From Saccharopolyspora endophytica (GTDB lineage: Bacteria > Actinomycetota > Actinomycetes > Mycobacteriales > Pseudonocardiaceae): a stretch of 64,000 nt of DNA. Made by a program: the position numbers and the translations under genes. Where the stretch lies: contig NZ_JAGPXE010000002.1 in NCBI RefSeq assembly GCF_018070075.1, forward strand, positions 124,001 to 188,000. Reading direction: 5' to 3'. Shown one piece after another: positions 1-7,578 of this stretch (position 1 is its first letter; each line of letters starts with the position of its first letter). The notes under the pieces were generated by a model. The model made no database searches, had not been told where the DNA came from, and saw only the letters and a list, made by a program, of their open reading frames with translations.

Positions 1-2
1 AC

Positions 3-656
3 GCCGGCAAGTCCAGCCTGCTCAACGCGTTGACCGGCGCCGGTGTTCTGGTCGAGGACGCCCTGTTCGCGACCCTGGACCCGACCACCCGCAAGGCCGT
101 CACACCCGACGGCCAGCCGCACACGCTCACCGACACCGTCGGGTTCGTGCGCCACCTGCCGCACCAGCTGGTCGAGGCGTTCCGCTCCACCCTCGAAGAG
201 GTCGCCAGCGCGGACCTGCTGGTCCACGTCGTCGACGGCTCCGAGGCGTCGCCGCACGAGCAGGTCGCCGCCGTGCGCGAGGTGCTCAGCGAGATCTCCG
301 CGGAGCACAAGTCGGAGATGCCTCCGGAGCTGCTGGTCGTCAACAAGATCGACTCGGTGGACGCGACGCGCATGGCCGAACTGCGCCGCCTGCTGCCGGA
401 GGCCGTGCTCGTCTCGGCCCACAGCGGAAAGGGCATCGAGCACCTGCGCGAGATCATCGCCGACCGGCTCCCGCGCCCGGAGGTCTTCGTCGACGCCCTG
501 ATCCCCTACACGCGGGGTGACCTGGTGGCACGGCTGCACAGCGACGGCGAGGTCGTCGACGAGGAGCACACGCCCGAGGGCACCCGGATCCAGGCCAAGG
601 TCCGCCCGGACCTGGCCTCGCTGATCGAGCCGTTCTCGGCCAACGGTGCGGCCTGA
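3..656 (+). CDS. hflX: GTPase HflX, C-terminal part (cut by window edge)
   Basis: Reading from the first in-frame base gives the G1/P-loop (NAGKSSLLNAL), then the switch region with LFATLDPTTR and the G3 DTVGFVRHLP, then G4 NKID near base 350. This order, and the phrase RKAVTPDGQ after the DPTTR motif, is typical of HflX, a ribosome-associated GTPase that splits or rescues stalled 70S ribosomes. The N-terminal HflX domain lies outside the window. The stop codon overlaps the start region of the next gene, so the two are probably co-transcribed. In M. tuberculosis hflX also lies close to lexA. Identity is secure from the motifs; only the extent is unknown. Confidence 0.93.
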   Translation, partial: AGKSSLLNALTGAGVLVEDALFATLDPTTRKAVTPDGQPHTLTDTVGFVRHLPHQLVEAFRSTLEEVASADLLVHVVDGSEASPHEQVAAVREVLSEISAEHKSEMPPELLVVNKIDSVDATRMAELRRLLPEAVLVSAHSGKGIEHLREIIADRLPRPEVFVDALIPYTRGDLVARLHSDGEVVDEEHTPEGTRIQAKVRPDLASLIEPFSANGAA

Positions 657-1677
657 CCGAGCCGGCGGCCTGACCGGGGCCGCGCTGCTCTCCGCCTGCG
701 CGATCCTCTCCGGCGCGCCCGCGCACGCCCAGTCGGCTCCGGTTGAGTTGTGCACCATCGAGGAATCCGGGCTCTCCGAGCTGTCCGGTCTGGCCTCGGA
801 CGGGGACAACTGGTACGCCGTCAACGACAGCGGATCGCGGGCGCGGGCCTTCGTGCTCGACCCGCGGACCTGCGAGGTCCGCTCGCAACGCACGGGCGAC
901 AGCGATCCCTACGACGTCGAAGACCTGGCGCTGGCTCCGGACGGAGCTCTCTGGCTGGCCGACACCGGCGACAACCGGCACAAGCGGGAGAACGTGGCGC
1001 TGCACGTGCTGGACCGCAACGGCGGTTCCGCGCTGTACCGGATGTCCTATCCGGACAGCCCGCACGACGCCGAGGCGCTGCTGCTGGATCGGGCCGGAGT
1101 GCCGCACATCGTCACCAAGGAGCCGCTCGGCTGGGCCGGGGTGTACCGGCCCGCGGAGCCGTTGGACGCGGGACGGGTCGTCCCGATGGAACGGGTCGGT
1201 TCGGTGTCCCTGCGCGCGACGAAGACCCCGGGCGGACCGCTCGACGGATCGATGGGTTCGGTTCTGGTCACGGGAGGGTCGGTGAGCGCGGACGGCACGC
1301 TGGTGGCGCTGCGCACCTACACCGAGGCCTACGTCTACCGCTCGCCGAACGGGGACGTGCTCGAAGCGCTCAAAGGCGAACCGGTGCGGATTCCGCTCCC
1401 GGACGAGGAGCAGGGCGAAGCCATCGCCTGGCAACCCGACGGCAGCCTGCTGTCCGGTTCAGAAGGTGGGGAAGCGGTTCGCCGCGTCGCCGGGGCGGAC
1501 GGCGACCCGTCCGCTGAGACGGCCACCGATCAGCCCGCGCCGTCCGGCGGTGACGGCGACCAGGCCCAGCCGGCGACCGAGGAGGGCGGCATGTCCACCG
1601 GTCGCGCGCTGCTGTTCGCCGGAGTCATCGCCGCCCTGCTGGTCTACCTCGTCAGCTGGCGCCGCAAGCGCTCCTGA
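646..1677 (+). CDS. secreted, membrane-anchored beta-propeller-like protein
   Basis: 343 residues. A signal peptide is visible (basic start, hydrophobic stretch, APAHAQ cleavage region at about residue 29). The body has recurring short motifs such as LSGLASDGDNWYAVNDSG and DVEDLALAPDGALWLADTGDN, typical of a beta-propeller of the NHL/SMP-30/esterase-like kind. A low-complexity Gly/Asp/Pro/Gln linker (about residues 285-310) leads to one C-terminal transmembrane helix (LLFAGVIAALLVYLVSW) and a basic RRKR tail. The protein is therefore probably displayed outside the cell and tethered at its C terminus. The GTG start overlaps the end of hflX, suggesting translational coupling. No catalytic residues are recognisable, so the molecular function is unknown. 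Confidence 0.8.
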   Translation: MRPDRAGGLTGAALLSACAILSGAPAHAQSAPVELCTIEESGLSELSGLASDGDNWYAVNDSGSRARAFVLDPRTCEVRSQRTGDSDPYDVEDLALAPDGALWLADTGDNRHKRENVALHVLDRNGGSALYRMSYPDSPHDAEALLLDRAGVPHIVTKEPLGWAGVYRPAEPLDAGRVVPMERVGSVSLRATKTPGGPLDGSMGSVLVTGGSVSADGTLVALRTYTEAYVYRSPNGDVLEALKGEPVRIPLPDEEQGEAIAWQPDGSLLSGSEGGEAVRRVAGADGDPSAETATDQPAPSGGDGDQAQPATEEGGMSTGRALLFAGVIAALLVYLVSWRRKRS

Positions 1678-1686
1678 CCGCCTCGC

Positions 1687-2397
1687 TCAGAGGCGGCGCA
1701 GGACCGCCACGACCTTGCCGAGGATCTGGGCGTCGTCACCCAGGATCGGCTCGTAGGCCGAGTTGTGCGGCATCAGCCAGACGTGCTCGTCGGTGCGCTT
1801 GAAGGTCTTCACCGTCGCCTCGCCGTCGATCATCGCCGCGACGACCTCGCCGTTGTCCGCGTCGGGCTGCTGGCGGACGGCCACCCAGTCGCCATCGGTG
1901 ATGGCCAGGTCGACCATCGAGTCGCCGACGACCTTCAGCAGGAACAGGGTTCCGTCGCCGACGATCTCCTTGGGCAGCGGGAAGACGTCCTCGATGGACT
2001 CCTCCGCCAGGATCGGACCGCCCGCCGCGATGCGACCGACGACCGGGACGTAGGCCGGTTTCGCCTGAGCCTCGTTCTCCGGTTCGCCGCCGACCAGCAC
2101 GCCCACGGTGCGCGGCCGGTGCGGGTCGCGGCGCAGGAAGCCCTTCCGCTCCAGCACGCGCAGTTGGTAGGCGACCGAGGAGGTCGACGTCAGGCCCACC
2201 GCGTCACCGATCTCCCGGACGCTGGGTGGGTAGCCGTGCTCGCTCATCCACTCCCGGATGGCCTCCAGCACCTTGAGCTGGCGGTCGCTGAGCTCCTCGG
2301 CCGCGGTGGCCTGCTCTGGCACGGTGTCCACCTCGGCAGGGGAGTCCTTGATGTCGTCTACGCGGCCCCCGATAGAGCCGGTCGCATTTCTCGCCAC
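1687..2397 (-). CDS. lexA: SOS repressor LexA
   Basis: 236 residues. The winged-helix DNA-binding domain spans about residues 37-102 ([14 protein letters not shown], then [17 protein letters not shown]). The S24 autoprotease domain follows: the Ala125-Gly126 scissile bond in RIAAGG, nucleophile Ser160 in VVGDSMVD and general-base Lys197 in ATVKTF. It represses DNA-damage genes until RecA filaments trigger self-cleavage. The chosen GTG start has an AGGAGG Shine-Dalgarno six bases upstream. It is divergent from the LysM gene, and two LexA-box-like palindromes lie in the shared intergenic region, so autoregulation is likely. The N-terminal extension of about 35 residues before the HTH is usual for actinobacterial LexA. 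Confidence 0.97.
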   Translation of the reverse strand: MARNATGSIGGRVDDIKDSPAEVDTVPEQATAAEELSDRQLKVLEAIREWMSEHGYPPSVREIGDAVGLTSTSSVAYQLRVLERKGFLRRDPHRPRTVGVLVGGEPENEAQAKPAYVPVVGRIAAGGPILAEESIEDVFPLPKEIVGDGTLFLLKVVGDSMVDLAITDGDWVAVRQQPDADNGEVVAAMIDGEATVKTFKRTDEHVWLMPHNSAYEPILGDDAQILGKVVAVLRRL

Positions 2398-2524
2398 CGC
2401 TGCCTCCTGAATCCGTGTGAACTGCGGTGCTGGTCTTCATCGAGCGGTGTGCCGCCCCGGATCTGGTCACCGGTGTTCGCCGTCCGCTGCTCGCTTTCCA
2501 CAGTAGACGCGGTAAACACGGAGA

Positions 2525-2540
2525 TCAAACACCTGTTCGA
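2525..2540. promoter_or_regulatory. SOS (LexA) box 1, lexA side
   Basis: The sequence TCAAACACCTGTTCGA matches the actinobacterial/Gram-positive LexA consensus TCGAAC-N4-GTTCGA with one mismatch. It lies about 130 bp upstream of the lexA start and 105 bp upstream of the LysM gene. Confidence 0.8.
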
Positions 2541-2605
2541 GTTAATTTTGGCCCAGGGTCTCGCGCTGAAGGCCACTCTTGGTACACAATCGCACGGAGG
2601 TTCGA

Positions 2606-2621
2606 TCGAACAACCTTTCGA
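2606..2621. promoter_or_regulatory. SOS (LexA) box 2, LysM-gene side
   Basis: The sequence TCGAACAACCTTTCGA matches TCGAAC-N4-GTTCGA with one mismatch. It ends 24 bp before the LysM gene start, the usual operator position for repression. Its start is 81 bp from the start of box 1. Confidence 0.78.
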
Positions 2622-2645
2622 TCATCGTTCCGCGCGGGAGGCGAC

Positions 2646-3119
2646 ATGACCACGTTCATCGACACAGTACGGCGAGTTCGGCCTGTTGAGCGGGAGTCGC
2701 TCGCCGGTCGGCCGGAAGTCGAGCCGATCGTGTCGCCCCTGCGTCGGGCCGAGGTTCGTCGTCCACATGGGCGGGTGATCGAGGCTCCGCGTCGCGGGCG
2801 GGTCGCCGAGGCCAGATCGTGCGCCAGGCCGGCGCTGGAGAAGGGCAGACTCGGCGAGTGGCTCGTCCTCTCCGGTGTCGCCGCCGCGGCCTTCCTCGGC
2901 GTGGTGCTGGTGGGGCTGTTCGGGGCGGGCGACGCGCCGGTGGCGGGAGGTACCACCGTTGTGCAGGTGCGAACGGGGGACACTCTGTGGGGTATCGCGA
3001 CGCGCATGGCGCCCGATGCCGACCCTCGCGCGGCGGTCGATCGCATCGTCGAGCTCAACGGTCTCGGGTCGCCTTCCGCGGAGGCGGGCCGATTCCTGGT
3101 GGTGCCGGTCGGTAGCTGA
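2646..3119 (+). CDS. SOS-controlled LysM membrane protein (ChiZ/DivS/YneA-like cell-division inhibitor)
   Basis: 157 residues. A basic cytoplasmic N terminus rich in Arg (about 1-75) is followed by one transmembrane helix (about 77-100, WLVLSGVAAAAFLGVVLVGL). An extracytoplasmic LysM domain comes last (VRTGDTLWGIATRMAPDADP, then IVELNGL). The start ATG has GGGAGG upstream. The gene is divergent from lexA with a LexA box just before it. This is the arrangement of Rv2719c/ChiZ in mycobacteria, DivS in corynebacteria and YneA in Bacillus: small SOS-induced proteins that delay septation. Sequence similarity between these families is low outside the TM/LysM layout, so the division-inhibitor role is inferred from architecture, operator and position. 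Confidence 0.82.
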   Translation: MTTFIDTVRRVRPVERESLAGRPEVEPIVSPLRRAEVRRPHGRVIEAPRRGRVAEARSCARPALEKGRLGEWLVLSGVAAAAFLGVVLVGLFGAGDAPVAGGTTVVQVRTGDTLWGIATRMAPDADPRAAVDRIVELNGLGSPSAEAGRFLVVPVGS

Positions 3120-3122
3120 CCG

Positions 3123-3151
3123 AACCCCAAGATGTTGTGGTTCGCGGGGTT
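3123..3151 (+). terminator. possible weak terminator after the LysM gene
   Basis: AACCCC pairs with GGGGTT across a 17-base loop and is followed by two more T residues. The stem is short, and the same bases also contain an NrdR-box-like dyad, so this is only a candidate. Confidence 0.3.
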
Positions 3152-3243
3152 TTCCCAGCTGGGGCGAGGGGTGCGTCATCCGGCCGGGCGACACAGGTGT
3201 GTCGGTTTGCAACCCGGTCCGGCGCGGGTTTAAAGTCGACCAC

Positions 3244-3257
3244 AACATCTAGTAGTT
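3244..3257. promoter_or_regulatory. candidate NrdR box upstream of nrdR
   Basis: AACATCTAGTAGTT is a 14-bp imperfect dyad centred on CTAG, resembling the NrdR-box pattern acaCwAtATaTwGtgt. A degenerate copy on the other strand (11 of 14 identical) lies at 3123-3136. Between them, TTTAAAGT near 3229-3236 could serve as a -10 element. NrdR boxes usually occur in pairs, which supports the reading, but the 110-bp spacing is wider than the usual roughly 30 bp. Confidence 0.45.
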
Positions 3258-3378
3258 ACGTCCATGTGGTTAGTCCATAGATTGGGCTTCCAGGGTTCTG
3301 GGTACCCCGTGGACGTACGTGGTCGCGGGCCGGTGGGACCGGCTGACGACCTCCAAGGGGGAAGGGGGTGAATGGCCG

Positions 3379-3870
3379 GTGCGGTGCCCGTTCTGCCGCG
3401 GCGATGACTCCAGGGTCGTGGACTCGCGCGAAGTGGAGGACGGCCAGGCGATCCGCCGCCGACGCTCGTGCTCGGCGTGTGGTCGCCGGTTCACGACGAT
3501 CGAAGAGCTGGTGTTGTCGGTCGTGAAGCGATCGGGCGTCACCGAGCCCTTCAGCCGGGAGAAGGTGGTCACCGGTGTCCGCCGCGCCTGTCAGGGGCGT
3601 CCTGTAGAAGAGGACGCACTGCAGCAGTTGGCGCACCAGGTGGAGGAGGCGATCCGGTCCTCCGGCGTCGCCGAGCTGCCCAGCCACGAAGTCGGGCTGG
3701 CCATCCTCGGTCCGCTGCGGGAACTGGACGAAGTCGCCTACCTGCGCTTCGCGAGCGTTTACCGCGCGTACTCCTCGGTGGAGGACTTCGAGAAGGAAAT
3801 TACCGACCTGCGGGCTGCGAGGGAGTCACTGCGGGACGGCGAGCAACTAGACGTGGAGTGCGGCGGTTGA
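3379..3870 (+). CDS. nrdR: transcriptional repressor NrdR
   Basis: 163 residues from the GTG start. The zinc ribbon carries Cys3/Cys6 and Cys31/Cys34 (RCPFC and CSACGRRF). The ATP-cone domain follows ([21 protein letters not shown] onward, about residues 46-136). NrdR senses dATP/ATP and represses ribonucleotide reductase genes. This start is chosen because family members begin directly at (M/V)RCPFC; a GAAGGGGGTG purine stretch lies upstream. It sits 179 bp before nrdJ, as in Streptomyces nrdRJ, and probably regulates that gene and itself. Its length is normal for the family. Confidence 0.96.
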   Translation: MRCPFCRGDDSRVVDSREVEDGQAIRRRRSCSACGRRFTTIEELVLSVVKRSGVTEPFSREKVVTGVRRACQGRPVEEDALQQLAHQVEEAIRSSGVAELPSHEVGLAILGPLRELDEVAYLRFASVYRAYSSVEDFEKEITDLRAARESLRDGEQLDVECGG

Positions 3871-4049
3871 GCAAGCCGCGACGGCGCGCGTCCCGCAGAG
3901 GGGGCGGAAGCGCGAAAGGCCATTCGCAGCCCCGGGCGGGGACGGCGAAGAGAACAGAGTCACGACCGAACCGGACGGGGAGCCCGGACGGGGCCGACGA
4001 AACGCGACGAGCGACTGAGCGAGCGATGAAGAAGGAAAAGGGGCAGGTC

Positions 4050-6875
4050 ATGACAGAGACCGTCGGTAGCCCGGCCGGCGCAGCGGGGGAGCCGGAAGCA
4101 GATGCTCGCAAGGGCATCCGGGTTGAGCGCGTCTACACCACCGAGGGGGTCCACCCCTACGACGACGTCAAGTGGGAGCGTCGCGACGTGGTGATGACCA
4201 ACTGGCGGGACGGTTCGGTCAACTTCGAGCAGCGCGGGGTCGAGTTCCCCGACTTCTGGTCGTTGAACGCGGTCAACATCGTCACCAGCAAGTACTTCCG
4301 CGGTGCCGTCGGCACCGACGAGCGGGAGGGCAGCCTGCGGCAGCTGATCGACCGCGTCGTGAAGACCTACGTCGCCTCCGGAGTCGAGAACGACTACTTC
4401 GCGACCGACGAGGACGCGGAGATCTTCGAGCACGAGCTGACCTACATGCTGTTGCACCAGGTCTTCAGCTTCAACTCGCCGGTTTGGTTCAACGTGGGAA
4501 CCAGCTCGCGCCAGCAGGTCTCGGCCTGCTTCATCCTGTCGGTCGACGACACGATGGAGTCGATCCTCGACTGGTACAAGGAAGAGGGCCTGATCTTCAA
4601 GGGCGGTTCCGGTGCCGGGCTGAACCTGTCCCGCATCCGCTCCTCCAAGGAGCTGCTGTCCTCCGGTGGCACCGCTTCCGGCCCGGTCTCGTTCATGCGC
4701 GGTGCGGACGCCTCGGCGGGCACCATCAAGTCCGGTGGCGCGACCCGTCGCGCGGCCAAGATGGTCGTCCTCGATGTCGACCACCCGGACGTCGAGGAGT
4801 TCATCGAGACCAAGGCGCGCGAGGAGCACAAGATCCGCGCGCTGCGCGACGCCGGTTTCGACATGGACCTCGGTGGCGCGGACTCCAACTCGGTGCAGTA
4901 CCAGAACGCCAACAACTCGGTGCGCGTCTCCGACGAGTTCATGCGCTCGGTCGAGAGCGACAACGACTTCGGTCTGCGCTCCCGCACCGACGGCGACGTG
5001 ATCGACACGGTCAAGGGCCGCGACCTGTTCCGCAAGCTGGCCAAGGCCGCGTGGGAATGCGCCGACCCGGGCATCCAGTACGACGACACGATCAACGACT
5101 GGCACACCTCGCCGGAGACGGGCCGGATCACCGCGTCCAACCCGTGCTCGGAGTACATGCACCTGGATAACTCCAGCTGCAACCTGGCCTCGTTGAACCT
5201 GATGAAGTTCCTGCGCGATGACCTGACCTTCGATGCCGAGCTGTTCGAGAAGACCGTCGAGTTCGTCATCACCGCGATGGACATCTCGATCTGCTTCGCG
5301 GACTTCCCGACGGAGTCGATCGGCGTCACGACCCGCAAGTTCCGCCAGCTCGGCATCGGTTACGCCAACCTCGGCGCGCTGCTGATGGCCACCGGTCACG
5401 CCTACGACTCCGACGGCGGTCGTGCGCTGGCGGCGGCGATCACCTCGCTGATGACCGGCACCGCCTACAAGCGTTCGGCCGAGCTCGCCGGTGTCGTCGG
5501 TCCCTACGAGGGCTACGCCCGCAACGCCGAGGGCCACCAGCGGGTCATGCGCAAGCACGCCGCTGCCAACGACCTGGTGCGCACCTACCACCACAACGAC
5601 AAGACCGTGCACAAGCTGGCCACCAAGGTGTGGCAGCAGGGTCTGGAGATCGGCAACCGCAACGGCTGGCGCAACGCTCAGGCGTCGGTGCTGGCCCCGA
5701 CCGGCACGATCGGTCTGATGATGGACTGCGACACCACCGGTGTCGAGCCCGACCTGGCGCTGGTGAAGTTCAAGAAGCTGGTCGGCGGCGGCTCGATGCA
5801 GATCGTCAACCAGACGGTCCCGCGCGCCCTGCAGGCCCTGGGCTACCAGGAAGAGCAGATCGAGGCGATCGTCGAGTACATCGCCGAGCACGGTCACGTC
5901 GTCGACGCGCCTGGTCTGCGCCAGGAGCACTACGAGGTCTTCGACTGCGCGATGGGCGAGCGCTCGATCGCGCCGATGGGCCACGTGCGGATGATGGCCG
6001 CGGTGCAGCCGTTCATCTCGGGTGCGATCTCCAAGACGGTGAACATGCCGGAGTCGGCGACCGTCGAAGAGGTCGAGGAGCTCTACTTCGAGGGCTGGAA
6101 GCTGGGCCTGAAGGCGCTGGCGATCTACCGCGACAACTGCAAGGTCGGCCAGCCGCTGTCCGCCGGCAAGGGCGACAAGGGCGAGTCGGAGAAGGTCGTC
6201 GAGAAGCAGATCGAGTACCGCCCGGTCCGCAAGCGCCTGCCGAAGAAGCGCCCGAGCCAGACGGTGTCGTTCACCGTCGGCGGTGCCGAGGGCTACCTGC
6301 ACGCCGGTTCGTACCCCGACGACGGGCTGGGCGAGATCTTCGTCAAGCTCGGCAAGCAGGGGTCGACCCTGGCCGGTGTGATGGACGCCTTCTCCATGTC
6401 GATCTCGGTGGGTCTGCAGTACGGCATCCCGCTGGAGTTCTACGTCTCGAAGTTCCAGAACCTGCGCTTCGAGCCGGCCGGCATGACCGACGACCCGGAC
6501 ATCCGGATGGCCAGCAGCGTCCTGGACTACCTGTTCCGCCGCCTGGCACTGGACTACCTGCCCTACGAGAAGCGCGCCCAGCTGGGCATCTTCACCGTGG
6601 ACGAGCGGGAAGCCCAGGTCAACAACACGGAACCGGCTCAGCCTTCGGACAACGTCGACCTGGACACCATGCGGTCCACGGTGGACTACGCGAAGGCCGA
6701 GGAGAAGTCCGAGTCCAAGCAGGAGGTCCGCGCGGGCAGCTCCACCGAGCTGCTCGAGCTCCAGCTGGGCAAGGCCGCCGACGCGCCGCTGTGCATGACC
6801 TGCGGTACGAAGATGCGCCCGTCCGGCTCCTGCTACCTCTGCGAGGGCTGCGGCTCCACCTCGGGCTGCAGCTGA
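4050..6875 (+). CDS. nrdJ: class II (adenosylcobalamin-dependent) ribonucleoside-diphosphate reductase
   Basis: About 941 residues. It reduces ribonucleotides to deoxyribonucleotides using a B12-derived radical and so needs no oxygen and no small subunit. Visible landmarks are QVSACFILSVDD near residue 165, the NPCSEYMHLDN / SSCNLASLN segment near residue 365 in the ten-stranded barrel, and a Cys-rich C terminus (CMTCGTKMRPSG then CYLCEGCG) that re-reduces the active site. The ATG at 4050 is preferred for its AAGGAAAAGGGG leader; an in-frame ATG lies at 4026. The gene follows nrdR and ends in a strong hairpin terminator. No cobalamin riboswitch was recognised upstream, so NrdR is the likely main control. 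Confidence 0.96.
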   Translation: MTETVGSPAGAAGEPEADARKGIRVERVYTTEGVHPYDDVKWERRDVVMTNWRDGSVNFEQRGVEFPDFWSLNAVNIVTSKYFRGAVGTDEREGSLRQLIDRVVKTYVASGVENDYFATDEDAEIFEHELTYMLLHQVFSFNSPVWFNVGTSSRQQVSACFILSVDDTMESILDWYKEEGLIFKGGSGAGLNLSRIRSSKELLSSGGTASGPVSFMRGADASAGTIKSGGATRRAAKMVVLDVDHPDVEEFIETKAREEHKIRALRDAGFDMDLGGADSNSVQYQNANNSVRVSDEFMRSVESDNDFGLRSRTDGDVIDTVKGRDLFRKLAKAAWECADPGIQYDDTINDWHTSPETGRITASNPCSEYMHLDNSSCNLASLNLMKFLRDDLTFDAELFEKTVEFVITAMDISICFADFPTESIGVTTRKFRQLGIGYANLGALLMATGHAYDSDGGRALAAAITSLMTGTAYKRSAELAGVVGPYEGYARNAEGHQRVMRKHAAANDLVRTYHHNDKTVHKLATKVWQQGLEIGNRNGWRNAQASVLAPTGTIGLMMDCDTTGVEPDLALVKFKKLVGGGSMQIVNQTVPRALQALGYQEEQIEAIVEYIAEHGHVVDAPGLRQEHYEVFDCAMGERSIAPMGHVRMMAAVQPFISGAISKTVNMPESATVEEVEELYFEGWKLGLKALAIYRDNCKVGQPLSAGKGDKGESEKVVEKQIEYRPVRKRLPKKRPSQTVSFTVGGAEGYLHAGSYPDDGLGEIFVKLGKQGSTLAGVMDAFSMSISVGLQYGIPLEFYVSKFQNLRFEPAGMTDDPDIRMASSVLDYLFRRLALDYLPYEKRAQLGIFTVDEREAQVNNTEPAQPSDNVDLDTMRSTVDYAKAEEKSESKQEVRAGSSTELLELQLGKAADAPLCMTCGTKMRPSGSCYLCEGCGSTSGCS

Positions 6876-6895
6876 GCCTGAGCGCTGAATGACCG

Positions 6896-6936
6896 AAGTC
6901 CGGGGTGGGCGTGACCAACACGCCCACCCCGGACTT
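6896..6936. terminator. hairpin terminator after nrdJ
   Basis: Perfect 18-bp inverted repeat (6896-6913 and 6919-6936, outermost bases AAGTCCGGGG / CCCCGGACTT) with a five-base loop ACCAA. It is followed by CTTTCG rather than a full U-tract. Confidence 0.85.
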
Positions 6937-7077
6937 CTTTCGTGTCAGTGCCTTTCGCATTCGCCCAGCAGGCGTGCTCACGTTCGGGGGATAGCCGCGG
7001 GGTGGGCGTCGTGAGACGACGAACGGCGAGCCCCGGGTTCGGCACTCTCGTCCGCACCGAGACACGCGGAGGTGGAG

Positions 7078-7512
7078 ATGCGGGCACGAAGCTTGCTGAA
7101 GAACGCGGTTCTTTTCGCCGCACCGGGGGTGCACGTCCTGACCGTGACGGGGTTTCCAGATCGGTCCGTGAACACCGTGGCGGCGTTGGACCACCGCGGT
7201 GAACTGGTCCTGGACACCCCCGAAGTCGAGCGCTTCCTCGACGAGCTGCTGCACGAGGGGACGATGGTGTCGCTGGTCCTCTACTCGCTCACCGACGAGG
7301 TCGCGTTCACCGACTCCCAGGGCAGCGATTTCCTGATCAAGCACGTGTACGGCTGGTTCATCGAAGACGGAACGGTCATGCCGGTGAGCGCCGCTGAGGC
7401 GTTCGACATCGGGTGCGTCGACCCCGACACCGGTGAACCCGTCCCGCCTGAACCCGGGATCTACTACGAAGATGCCTGGCCGCTGATCCTCCAGGACGAG
7501 GCCTCCAGCTGA
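7078..7512 (+). CDS. hypothetical protein, 144 residues
   Basis: Not recognised. The ATG is preceded by GCGGAGG, a good ribosome-binding site. The protein is acidic and apparently soluble, starting RARSLLKNAVLFAAPGVHVL. It contains a hydrophobic core segment (GTMVSLVLYSL), a Pro-rich stretch (EPVPPEPGIYYED) and no cysteine cluster, signal peptide or membrane helix. Codon use resembles its neighbours, so it is a real gene. It lies alone between two strong hairpins, indicating a single-gene transcript. No function is proposed. Confidence 0.75.
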   Translation: MRARSLLKNAVLFAAPGVHVLTVTGFPDRSVNTVAALDHRGELVLDTPEVERFLDELLHEGTMVSLVLYSLTDEVAFTDSQGSDFLIKHVYGWFIEDGTVMPVSAAEAFDIGCVDPDTGEPVPPEPGIYYEDAWPLILQDEASS

Positions 7513-7523
7513 ACCCTGCTCCC

Positions 7524-7571
7524 ACGACGAAGGCCGGTGGGTCCCCGAGGAACCGCACCGGCCGTCGTCGT
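7524..7571. terminator. bidirectional hairpin terminator
   Basis: A 16-bp stem with one mismatch (7524-7539 pairing with 7556-7571; ACGACGAAGGCCGGTG against CACCGGCCGTCGTCGT) lies between two convergent genes and can serve both. Confidence 0.75.
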
Positions 7572-7578
7572 GTTCAGA

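Noticed and set aside
3120..4049. Cobalamin riboswitch before nrdR/nrdJ
   Set aside because: No B12-box-like motif or the expected long structured leader was found, although nrdJ uses the cofactor.
3960..6302. Very long minus-strand open frame opposite nrdJ
   Set aside because: A GC-rich antisense artefact: the product is Arg/Leu/Val/Asp-biased and has no family motifs, while the plus strand encodes NrdJ.
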